Positions 1 to 5,694 of a stretch of DNA of 6,253 nucleotides are shown in pieces. Made by a program: the position numbers and the translations under genes. The first letter of the stretch is position 1, and each line of letters begins with the position of its first letter. The DNA comes from Bacteroidales bacterium (GTDB lineage: Bacteria; Bacteroidota; Bacteroidia; Bacteroidales; Bacteroidaceae). Where the stretch lies: assembly GCA_009177185.1 (NCBI GenBank), contig WFMB01000110.1, positions 11,096 through 17,348 on the forward strand, in the 5' to 3' direction. The notes below the pieces were generated by a model. The model was not told where the DNA came from, made no database searches, and worked only from the letters and a program-made list of their open reading frames with translations.

Positions 1-75
1 TTGAATGAACCACAAAATTTTCTATGAATGATTATTGAAGTGGGGGAAGGAAGTACCGCAACGTACACGAACATA

Positions 76-106
76 CTGTCCTAACACCACGACGGTATTA
101 ACTTTG
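76..106 (+). promoter_or_regulatory. Orphan rightward Bacteroidetes-type promoter candidate
   Basis: TAACTTTG at 99-106 is a perfect match to the Bacteroidetes -7 consensus TAnnTTTG. CTG at 76-78, 20 bases upstream, is one base off the -33 TTG. It points right, into the 3' end of the leftward methyltransferase gene, and no convincing rightward gene follows. A 5-bp inverted repeat (ACGGT at 92-96, ACCGT at 108-112) brackets the box. It could drive an antisense or small RNA, be a relic, or be chance. The motif match is seen; activity is inferred. Confidence 0.35.
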
Positions 107-113
107 CACCGTG

Positions 114-134
114 AAAAATCGGGACAGATACCCC
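114..134 (-). terminator. Weak intrinsic terminator candidate for the leftward operon
   Basis: Read leftward, just past the methyltransferase stop, GGGG and TCCC can form a four-pair stem (one G-U) with a six-base loop (121-134). It is followed closely by a run of five T (114-118 on the complementary strand). The stem is short, so this is only a candidate. Its position a few bases after the last gene is its main support. Confidence 0.25.
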
Positions 135-135
135 T

Positions 136-930
136 TCACACCTGCGCCAGCCGCTGTCGGACAGCCTCGAAGAGCAGGATGGCGGTGCTGACACTCACAT
201 TGAGCGAGTCGAGCTGTCCGAGCATCGGGATGCAGATGTGGGCGTCGGCAGCGCACCGCCATGTGTCGGTCAGACCCGTTGACTCCGTGCCCATCACGAT
301 GGCGGTGCCGCGGGTCATGTCTGTGTGGTAATAAGGATGCGAGTCTTGCAACTGGGCAGTGAGGATGCGGATATCGTGCCGACGGAGGTAGGCGATGCAC
401 TCCTCCGTGGTGCAAGCCACGCAGGGCACGGTGAAGACCGCCCCGATGGAACTGCGGATGAGGTTCGGATTGTAGAGGTCGGTAAGCGGGTCGCACACCA
501 CTACGGCATCGGCTCCGGCAGCGTCGGCACTGCGGAGGATAGCCCCCAGATTGCCTGGCTTCTCCACCCGTTCGAGCACCACGATGAGGGGATGCTCCTT
601 CGGCGGCAGGTCGTCGAGCGAGAGACAGCGTTCGCGCACTACCGCCACCACACCCTCGGTGCTGCCACGGTAGGCTATCTTCTCATATACGCCGCGGCTC
701 ACTTCGATGCTGTGCAGGTCCTGCACGGCGGTGTCGAAATCGTCAGACACCAGTTCGCGACACCAGTAGAGGCTCTCCACCTCCAACCCTGCGGCGAGAC
801 AGTGGCGGAGTTCGCGCTGACCTTCCACCACGAAGAGACCTGTGCGTCGGCGCTCGGACGACTTCTGCTCCAACTGCAAGAGCGACTTGATGCGCGGGTT
901 CTGTGCGCTTGAAAGAAGAAGGTCTACCAT
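136..930 (-). CDS. TrmH/SpoU-family RNA methyltransferase
   Basis: Predicted SAM-dependent 2'-O-ribose methyltransferase of tRNA or rRNA, 264 residues, cytoplasmic. The N-terminal substrate-binding region (about 20-100) contains GLFVVEG (31-37). The C-terminal SPOUT (knotted) domain shows all three family motifs: NLGAILR (127-133, with the conserved Asn and Arg), IVMGTESTGL (211-220) and IPM...SLNVSVS (234-248, Asn244). The ATG at 930 is chosen; it lies 8 bases after the gldH stop. An in-frame TTG at 942 would add four residues and overlap that stop as TTGA, but it lacks support. It is the last gene of the leftward cluster. The family is clear; the target nucleotide cannot be read from sequence, so no gene symbol is given. 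Confidence 0.93.
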   Translation of the reverse strand: MVDLLLSSAQNPRIKSLLQLEQKSSERRRTGLFVVEGQRELRHCLAAGLEVESLYWCRELVSDDFDTAVQDLHSIEVSRGVYEKIAYRGSTEGVVAVVRERCLSLDDLPPKEHPLIVVLERVEKPGNLGAILRSADAAGADAVVVCDPLTDLYNPNLIRSSIGAVFTVPCVACTTEECIAYLRRHDIRILTAQLQDSHPYYHTDMTRGTAIVMGTESTGLTDTWRCAADAHICIPMLGQLDSLNVSVSTAILLFEAVRQRLAQV

Positions 931-938
931 ATTGGTTC

Positions 939-1427
939 TCAAAAGATGTATGTGTCAAACAAGTTGGTCGGCTGCGCCTGCAAGCCAAAGCCGACGGATG
1001 CGATGTTGTCGAGCGGATTGAGCCTCATGCGGTGGGTGAGGCGCAGGGTGTAACGCTTGCCAGCCTCGATGCGCAGGGGCATCCGCTCGGAGAAATGCTC
1101 CCCATAGAGCAGGTCGACGGCGCACGTCTGACTGGCACGATGCGTGACGACGGGCAGCTGCCAGTCTTCCACACGCTCGCCTTCGCAGAGCACTTCGGCA
1201 CGCACCACCACCTGCTCGTAGGCGAAACGGCGGATGGTGCGCACACTCACCCACAGGCTGCCCTCCCACGGCTCGTCCACCACGGGCAGGTCGAAGCAGA
1301 GCGGCTGCTGCCCGTCCCACTGCGCGCGGGGCAGGTCGGCATAGTCGCTGTGGAGGAGCGTTCCTCGGCAGCCAACCAGCGCGCTTGCCATGCAGAGGGC
1401 GAGGAGGAGAAGGGTGAAAGGTTTCAC
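939..1427 (-). CDS. gldH: GldH-like gliding motility lipoprotein
   Basis: Predicted envelope lipoprotein of 162 residues. The N-terminus is a lipoprotein signal: a basic start, a hydrophobic stretch (4-18) and lipobox LVGC with the lipidated Cys at 20. The mature part is beta-rich, and the C-terminal segment MRLNPLDNIASVGFGL (134-149) resembles the conserved GldH end. In Flavobacterium GldH belongs to the gliding / type IX secretion machinery; many non-gliding Bacteroidales also carry it, so motility is not implied. The start is GTG at 1425-1427: no in-frame ATG occurs between the ricT stop and the signal peptide. The 71-bp gap upstream is the longest inside the cluster and holds a GA-rich repeat. 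The assignment rests on the lipobox, the C-terminal motif and the holB-ricT neighbourhood; divergence makes it less certain than its neighbours. Confidence 0.8.
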   Translation of the reverse strand: MKPFTLLLLALCMASALVGCRGTLLHSDYADLPRAQWDGQQPLCFDLPVVDEPWEGSLWVSVRTIRRFAYEQVVVRAEVLCEGERVEDWQLPVVTHRASQTCAVDLLYGEHFSERMPLRIEAGKRYTLRLTHRMRLNPLDNIASVGFGLQAQPTNLFDTYIF

Positions 1428-1439
1428 GGAAGTGTGCGG

Positions 1440-1474
1440 TGAGGGGTGAGAAATAAGAGGTGAGAGAGGGATGT
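1440..1474. repeat. GA-rich dispersed repeat, copy A (gldH leader)
   Basis: On the + strand this is a nearly pure purine tract built from degenerate units such as GAGGGGTGAGA and AAGAGGTGAGAG. Bases 1448-1474 align with 6189-6220 at 24 of 27 positions if a 5-base insertion is allowed in the latter. It lies between ricT and gldH, and its left edge is about 12 bases before the gldH GTG start, so in the mRNA it is a pyrimidine-rich leader just where a ribosome binding site would be. Confidence 0.6.
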
Positions 1475-1498
1475 GACGAACGCCCCTTGGCGCAAGGC

Positions 1499-2626
1499 TC
1501 AGGACTGCTTGTCCCGTCCTGCGCGGTTGTGCTTCTTCTTGCCGCCACCACCCTTCTTGCGCTTCTGATTGCGCGAGTCGAAGCGGTTGATGCTCTCTTG
1601 GTCGAGGATGTCGCGCGATGTGCGTGCCGGCTCAGCCTTCTCCTCGGCAAGGGCGGCAGGCTTTTCGCCGTTCTTGTTCATCTGCATCACCTCGAAGGCA
1701 CGGCGTGCCGAGATGGTCTGCTCGTTGGCAAGGAACTTCTTGTCGGTGGAGTATGTGATGCGACGCGCCAAAATGTCGGCCTTAAAGAAGTAGTAGTCGG
1801 CATCCTGCGTCTGGAGCGTGATTTCGCGCGACGGCATGCGGCGGAGCGACTCGACGTATTGGTCAACCTCGTAGTTCATGCAGCACTTGAGCTTGGCGCA
1901 CTGCCCAGCCAGCTTCTGCGGGTTGAGCGAGAGGTCCTGAAAGCGCGCGGCGGCGGTGCCCACGCTGACAAAGCCCGTCAGCCATGTGGCGCAGCACAAT
2001 TCGCGTCCGCAGGGACCCAAGCCGCCGATGCGTCCTGCCTCCTGGCGCGCACCAATCTGCTTCATCTCGATGCGCACCCTGAAACGGTCGGCAAGCACCT
2101 TGATGAGCTGTCGGAAATCGACGCGCTCGTCGGCGATGTAGTAGAAGATGGCCTTGTTGCCATCGCCTTGATACTCCACGTCGCCAATCTTCATCTGCAA
2201 GCCCAGTTGCAGGGCTATCTGGCGGCTCTCTATCATGGTCTCGTGCTCGCGCGCCTTGGCTTCCTTATACTTGTCGATGTCGGTCTGCCTCACCTTGCGA
2301 TAGACTTTCTTCAGCTCGGTGCCGGGCTTCAGGTTCGCCTTTTTCAGCTGGAGCGGCACGAGGCGGCCCGTCATGGTGACGGTGCCCACGTCGTGTCCTG
2401 GGCTTGCCTCCACCGCCACCACGTCGCCTTTCTCCAGCGGCAGCTTGTTGGCGTTGAGGTAGTATCCCTTGCGTGGGGGCTTGAACTGCACCTCCACCAT
2501 GTCGCAGGCGTCGGCGTTGCCCGGCACGTCTGCCATCCAGTCGTATGTGTTCAGTTTGTCGGCATGTCGGCTGCACCCCTTGGCACAGATGTTGCCCGTG
2601 CAGTTGCCACATTTGAATTCTGTCAT
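1499..2626 (-). CDS. ricT: PSP1-domain protein RicT (YaaT-like)
   Basis: Cytoplasmic protein of 375 residues. The PSP1 C-terminal domain (about 160-260) has the family signature GGLGPCGRELCC (201-212), then SLNPQKLAGQC (233-243) and KCCMNYE (247-253), giving cysteines 206, 211, 212, 243, 248 and 249. In Bacillus subtilis RicT (YaaT) works with RicA and RicF in an Fe-S-containing complex that influences RNase Y-dependent mRNA processing and sporulation/biofilm; the role in Bacteroidetes is not settled. Extra parts are an N-terminal cysteine cluster (6, 9, 14, 18) before NTYDW (26-30), and a polar, strongly basic C-terminal tail (about 340-375, Lys/Gly-rich), possibly nucleic-acid binding. The ATG at 2626 lies 21 bases after the holB stop. 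Family assignment is strong; the client pathway is inferred. Confidence 0.92.
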   Translation of the reverse strand: MTEFKCGNCTGNICAKGCSRHADKLNTYDWMADVPGNADACDMVEVQFKPPRKGYYLNANKLPLEKGDVVAVEASPGHDVGTVTMTGRLVPLQLKKANLKPGTELKKVYRKVRQTDIDKYKEAKAREHETMIESRQIALQLGLQMKIGDVEYQGDGNKAIFYYIADERVDFRQLIKVLADRFRVRIEMKQIGARQEAGRIGGLGPCGRELCCATWLTGFVSVGTAAARFQDLSLNPQKLAGQCAKLKCCMNYEVDQYVESLRRMPSREITLQTQDADYYFFKADILARRITYSTDKKFLANEQTISARRAFEVMQMNKNGEKPAALAEEKAEPARTSRDILDQESINRFDSRNQKRKKGGGGKKKHNRAGRDKQS

Positions 2627-2647
2627 ATCAGTGTCGTTATATGGTCT

Positions 2648-3739
2648 TTATCGGTTCTTGATCAGTACGGTCATCTTCAGCACGAAGTCGAAGAAGACGA
2701 TTTTGGCATTCACGTTCTGCCCGATGTCGCGCTGCGCCAGTGAGAGTTCCTCCATGATGCCGATGACGTTGCGCTCGTTGATGAAGGGAGCGAACTTGAC
2801 GGCAAACTGCGCCTCGGCGGTGTTCATGTAGTTCAGCTCGTCGTGGCGGCCGAAGTTGTAGATGAAGTTCTCGCGCACCATGCGCTGGCAGTAGTCGAGG
2901 AACGCCTTCACACGTTCGCGTCCCATGCCCGCCACACGGTCAGCCCACTGCTTCATCTCCTTCACCCGCCGGGCGTAGGTGAGGCGCATCAGCTCGACGA
3001 ACAGCTCGAAGAAGTACTCCCCCTCCTTGTCGCTCGTGATGATGCGCAGGGCTTTCGCCATGTTGCCCATGCAGGAACGGGCGATGCGCCGTGCCTCGGC
3101 TGGCAAGACGCTGTATCGGTCGGTGAGGGTCTGCTCCACCTCGCTGTCGCTCAGTCGGGGCACGGCGACCATCTGTGTGCGGCTGCGGATGGTCTGCAAC
3201 ACCTTGTCGGGCTGCTCGCTGACGAGGAGGAAGACGGTCTGTGCCGGCGGCTCTTCCAGCAGCTTGAGCAGTTTGTTGGCGCATTCGGCGTTCATGCGTT
3301 CGGGCAGCCAGATGACCATGACCTTGTATCCGCCCTGACTCGATTTGAGGCTCAGCTTGCGCAGGATGGCGGCACTCTCGCTGGCGTAGATGAGCAGCTG
3401 CTGGTTCTCCGCCCCGATGGTGTCCATCCATTCGCTCATGCCGAAGTAGGGGCGGTTGTTGAGCTGCTCGCGCCATTCCTTCAGGAAGTCGTCGCAGTAG
3501 GAATCTTTGCCGCTCGTCTTCTTGTAGATGGGGAAGACGAAGTGGAGGTCGGGGTGCTGCAGCTTCTCCGCCATCGCTCCTCCGCCCAGGAGCCGCTGCG
3601 CGTAGGCGGTGGCGATGGGCAGCGCGCCGTTGCCTTCGGGACCGCAGAGCATGAGGGCGTGGGGCACTCGTCCCTGACTGAGTTCGTCGAGGAGGCGTTG
3701 CTTCACGGTGTCCTGCGCTATGATTTGGTCGAAGGTCAT
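2648..3739 (-). CDS. holB: DNA polymerase III subunit delta' (clamp loader)
   Basis: Predicted delta' subunit of the replicative clamp loader, 363 residues, which with DnaX and delta loads the sliding clamp. The N-terminus (MTFDQIIAQ, then RVPHALMLCG at 24-33) is typical of delta'/DnaX proteins. The P-loop is degenerate, GPEGNGAL (33-40), with no Lys, as expected for a subunit that does not hydrolyse ATP. LLKLLEEPP (157-165) is a hallmark of delta'/DnaX, and the SRC-like motif reads SRT (186-188). The zinc-module cysteines usually found after the P-loop are absent; the only nearby Cys are 32 and 82. The C-terminal part (about 210-363) is a helical collar-type region with no distinctive motif. 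The start ATG is 18 bases after the metF stop and ricT follows 21 bases later, which fits one operon. Confidence 0.93.
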   Translation of the reverse strand: MTFDQIIAQDTVKQRLLDELSQGRVPHALMLCGPEGNGALPIATAYAQRLLGGGAMAEKLQHPDLHFVFPIYKKTSGKDSYCDDFLKEWREQLNNRPYFGMSEWMDTIGAENQQLLIYASESAAILRKLSLKSSQGGYKVMVIWLPERMNAECANKLLKLLEEPPAQTVFLLVSEQPDKVLQTIRSRTQMVAVPRLSDSEVEQTLTDRYSVLPAEARRIARSCMGNMAKALRIITSDKEGEYFFELFVELMRLTYARRVKEMKQWADRVAGMGRERVKAFLDYCQRMVRENFIYNFGRHDELNYMNTAEAQFAVKFAPFINERNVIGIMEELSLAQRDIGQNVNAKIVFFDFVLKMTVLIKNR

Positions 3740-3757
3740 GGTGCGTGTATGGGTGGG

Positions 3758-4711
3758 TCAGTATATCTCTTTGGCAATCTCGCGGATGCTGTCGGCCGCG
3801 CCAATGGAGTAGAAGTGGAGGCTGGGCACGCCGTGGCGTATCAGTTCGCGGCACTGCTCGATGCCCCATTCGATGCCCACCTGCCTCACCTCGTCGTCGG
3901 TCTTGCAGGCCTCCACGGTCTTGGACAGGGCTTCGGGCAGGTCGAGGTGGAAGGTCTTGGGCAGCACGCTGAACTGGCTGCGCTTTGCCATGGGCTTGAT
4001 GCCCGGTATGATGGGGATGTGGATGCCTGCCTGCCGGGCTTGCTCCACAAAGGCGAAATACTTCTGGTTGTCGTAGAAGATTTGCGTGACGGCATAGTCG
4101 GCCCCGAGGTCCTGCTTCTGCCTGAGCACCTGGAGGTCGAACTCCATGTTGGGGGCTTCCTCGTGCTTTTCGGGATAGGCCGCCACGCCGTAGGAGAAGG
4201 GTGCGCCGGGGTGCTTGATGGGTGTGCCATCGATGAACGTGCCAGCGTTGAACTGGTTCACCTGCTCGATGAGTTCGGTGGCGTGGCTGTATCCGTCCTT
4301 CACGGGCGTGAAGCGGGCTTCGTCCTTCGCCTTGTCGCCTCGCAGGATGAGGAGGTCGCGGATGCCGAGGAACTGGAGGTCGAGGAGCATGTACTCGATG
4401 TCCTCGCGGCTCATGCCGCTCACGACCACATGGGGCACCACCTTGATGCCGTACTGCTGCATGATGGCGCTCGCCACTGCCACGGTGCCCGGGCGGCGGC
4501 GGATGAAGTGGCGCACATAGGTGCCGTCCGCCTGTTCCACATAGACGTACTCGCTGCGGTGGGTGGTGATGTTGATGTACTCAGGACCGAAATCCTTCAG
4601 CGTGTCGATGGTGCGGAACAGGGTCTCCGTGCCCGTCCCCTTGAGCGGTGGCAGCACCTCGAAGGAGAAGGCTGTCCGCTCGGTCTTATTGATGAGTTCT
4701 GATATTGTCAT
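3758..4711 (-). CDS. metF: Methylenetetrahydrofolate reductase
   Basis: FAD-dependent enzyme reducing 5,10-methylene-THF to 5-methyl-THF, the methyl donor for methionine synthesis; cytoplasmic TIM barrel. At 317 residues it is full length (E. coli MetF is 296). Visible motifs: FSFEVLPP (15-22) with Glu18 at the place of catalytic Glu28 of E. coli; VVPHVVVSGM (91-100); LILRGD (121-126) with Asp126 matching flavin-contacting Asp120; YGVAAYPEKHEEAPN (174-188); DYAVTQIFYD (205-214) with the folate-site Gln210; and IPGIKPM (235-241). The C-terminal HFYSIG segment (299-304) completes the barrel. The start ATG is 36 bases after the stop of the membrane protein gene. I see no methionine-responsive riboswitch in that gap. 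Identification is secure. Confidence 0.96.
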   Translation of the reverse strand: MTISELINKTERTAFSFEVLPPLKGTGTETLFRTIDTLKDFGPEYINITTHRSEYVYVEQADGTYVRHFIRRRPGTVAVASAIMQQYGIKVVPHVVVSGMSREDIEYMLLDLQFLGIRDLLILRGDKAKDEARFTPVKDGYSHATELIEQVNQFNAGTFIDGTPIKHPGAPFSYGVAAYPEKHEEAPNMEFDLQVLRQKQDLGADYAVTQIFYDNQKYFAFVEQARQAGIHIPIIPGIKPMAKRSQFSVLPKTFHLDLPEALSKTVEACKTDDEVRQVGIEWGIEQCRELIRHGVPSLHFYSIGAADSIREIAKEIY

Positions 4712-4747
4712 CGGGTGTTCGTAGAATTGTGTATGTGTATGCGTGGC

Positions 4748-5479
4748 TTACCGCTCCGACTTGTCATATCCACCCGTGTCGGGCTTGGCGTCGCCCTCCG
4801 CCGCAGGAGCCAGCTGGTAGTAGACGGCGGTGGTGCAGAGCAGGCAGAAGGCCGAGATGACCACTGGACCTATGACGGGAAGCTGGCCGAAGACGAAGGA
4901 TGCGGCGGTCCACAGGATGATGAACAGGAGCAGCACGAGCGTGTTGCCCTCCGTCATGCGCCATGTGGCGGAGATGCTCTCGACGACGCCAGCCTCAGGG
5001 TGCGCCAGCTGGTAGCGTCCTGCCAGCATGATGCGCGGAGCGATGAAGAAGAAAGGGACGACTAAGAGGACGAGGGACAGGGCACAGAGGATGCTCGCCA
5101 GCAGGTTGACCGCGAACGCCTTCGCATAGAGCCACACGGGCATCTTGGCGGCATCGAAAGTGAGCTTCTCGTAGCGTCCGCTCATCAGCCCCAGACCCAG
5201 GTTGTCCATCGCCACCTCCACCACGAGGCTGAGAAGGCTGAAGACGAGCAGCACGAGGAGGAGCACCGCCCCGAAGCCACTGACCACAGGCCACGAGTGC
5301 ATGCCGTTGGTGGCAGAGAGCAGCAGCCCCAAGAAGCCGTATCCCACGGTCACAAAAGCGATGATGCCCACACAGAGGGCGATTGCCAGATACACCAGCG
5401 ACAGCCACAAGCCGTGCTGCTTGAAGCACGCCCAGCTTGCCTCGAAAGCGCGTCCCAAATCTACTTGTCTATTTCCCAT
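4748..5479 (-). CDS. Polytopic inner-membrane protein of unknown function
   Basis: A 243-residue integral membrane protein with about five or six hydrophobic segments: roughly 25-52, 68-90, 118-148 (perhaps two), 179-198 and 201-221. A short polar tail (224-243) is rich in charged residues. Two similar motifs precede hydrophobic stretches: AFEASWACFKQHG near 11-23 and ESISATWRMTEGN near 167-179. Such an aromatic, Ser/Thr-Trp, basic and Gly pattern recalls the DUF975 / glycerophosphodiester phosphodiesterase membrane-domain group, so a distant member is possible, but no catalytic motif is seen. The ATG at 5479 is about 36 bases downstream of a -7 box and is preceded by an A-rich, non-Shine-Dalgarno leader typical of Bacteroidetes. 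It is the first gene of the leftward cluster. That it is a gene is secure; its function is not known. Confidence 0.85.
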   Translation of the reverse strand: MGNRQVDLGRAFEASWACFKQHGLWLSLVYLAIALCVGIIAFVTVGYGFLGLLLSATNGMHSWPVVSGFGAVLLLVLLVFSLLSLVVEVAMDNLGLGLMSGRYEKLTFDAAKMPVWLYAKAFAVNLLASILCALSLVLLVVPFFFIAPRIMLAGRYQLAHPEAGVVESISATWRMTEGNTLVLLLFIILWTAASFVFGQLPVIGPVVISAFCLLCTTAVYYQLAPAAEGDAKPDTGGYDKSER

Positions 5480-5515
5480 TTCGTTACATTGATTTCATGG
5501 AGGGTTTTCTATGTG

Positions 5516-5523
5516 CAAAGATA
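5516..5523 (-). promoter_or_regulatory. Promoter -7 box for the leftward operon
   Basis: Read leftward the sequence is TATCTTTG, an exact match to the Bacteroidetes -7 consensus TAnnTTTG, with an A/T-rich spacer upstream (about 5524-5545). No clean -33 TTG is found at the usual distance; only a weak TTTCTG-like stretch occurs near 5545-5550. Start of transcription would be near 5510, giving a leader of about 30 bases before the membrane protein gene. Confidence 0.6.
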
Positions 5524-5573
5524 GCGTTTATTTTTCTTTTTACACAGAAATTGCCAATAAAAAGGCGTGGCGG

Positions 5574-5604
5574 TTGTCCAAATTGGCGAAACTTGCTAAC
5601 TTTG
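5574..5604 (+). promoter_or_regulatory. Promoter for the TonB-domain gene
   Basis: TTG at 5574-5576 and TAACTTTG at 5597-5604 are separated by 20 bases, matching the Bacteroidetes -33/-7 layout. Transcription would begin near 5610, leaving a leader of about 85 bases. A 6-bp inverted repeat, GCCAAT (5553-5558) and ATTGGC (5582-5587), flanks the -33 element and could be an operator; that role is speculative. Confidence 0.6.
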
Positions 5605-5613
5605 TGCCCGAAT

Positions 5614-5659
5614 TGCCCGAACGGCTCAGCCATTCCCCCTCGCAGGGGGCACACGGGCA
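5614..5659 (+). other. GC-rich hairpin in the TonB-domain gene leader
   Basis: An inner perfect stem CCCCCT/AGGGGG (5635-5640 with 5644-5649, loop CGC) is enclosed by a possible outer 6-bp stem TGCCCG (5614-5619) with CGGGCA (5654-5659). No T run follows, so it is not a standard terminator. It ends 35 bases before the start codon and may affect mRNA stability or translation. Confidence 0.4.
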
Positions 5660-5682
5660 GGAGAACGTCATCCACACAAAAG

Positions 5683-5689
5683 AAAGGAA
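5683..5689 (+). promoter_or_regulatory. Ribosome binding site deciding the TonB-domain gene start
   Basis: AAAGGAA ends 5 bases before the ATG at 5695. It is a better purine-rich site than those of the other genes here. Together with the signal peptide that follows, it favours this start over in-frame codons further upstream. Confidence 0.55.
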
Positions 5690-5694
5690 CTACG

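Noticed and set aside
92..112. ACGGT/ACCGT inverted repeat as a terminator
   Set aside because: The arms are five bases with an 11-base loop and no T run follows on either strand. It is kept only as a note on the promoter candidate.
325..912. Rightward open frame of 195 codons opposite the RNA methyltransferase
   Set aside because: It is a shadow of the SpoU-family gene, whose three motifs are intact on the other strand. The orphan promoter at 76-106 is over 200 bases away.
930..942. TTG at 942 as the methyltransferase start, coupled by TTGA overlap with the gldH stop
   Set aside because: An ATG four codons downstream fits better, and the extra residues resemble no family feature. It cannot be fully excluded.
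1485..1497. Hairpin CCTTG-GCG-CAAGG between ricT and gldH as a terminator
   Set aside because: The stem is only 5 bp and no T run follows in the direction of transcription; G-rich sequence follows instead.
1460..2743. Rightward open frame of 427 codons opposite ricT
   Set aside because: It is antisense to a clear RicT gene, has no recognisable motif and no promoter or ribosome binding site.
2843..4702. Very long rightward open frame (619 codons) opposite holB and metF
   Set aside because: It lies antisense to two securely identified genes; its translation is a low-complexity mix rich in Val, Leu, His and Ala, as expected from a GC-rich complementary frame.
5437..5694. N-terminal extension of the TonB-domain protein
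   Set aside because: The frame stays open upstream, but it would overlap the start of the divergent membrane protein gene and both promoters, and would bury the signal peptide. The ATG at 5695 has a good ribosome binding site.
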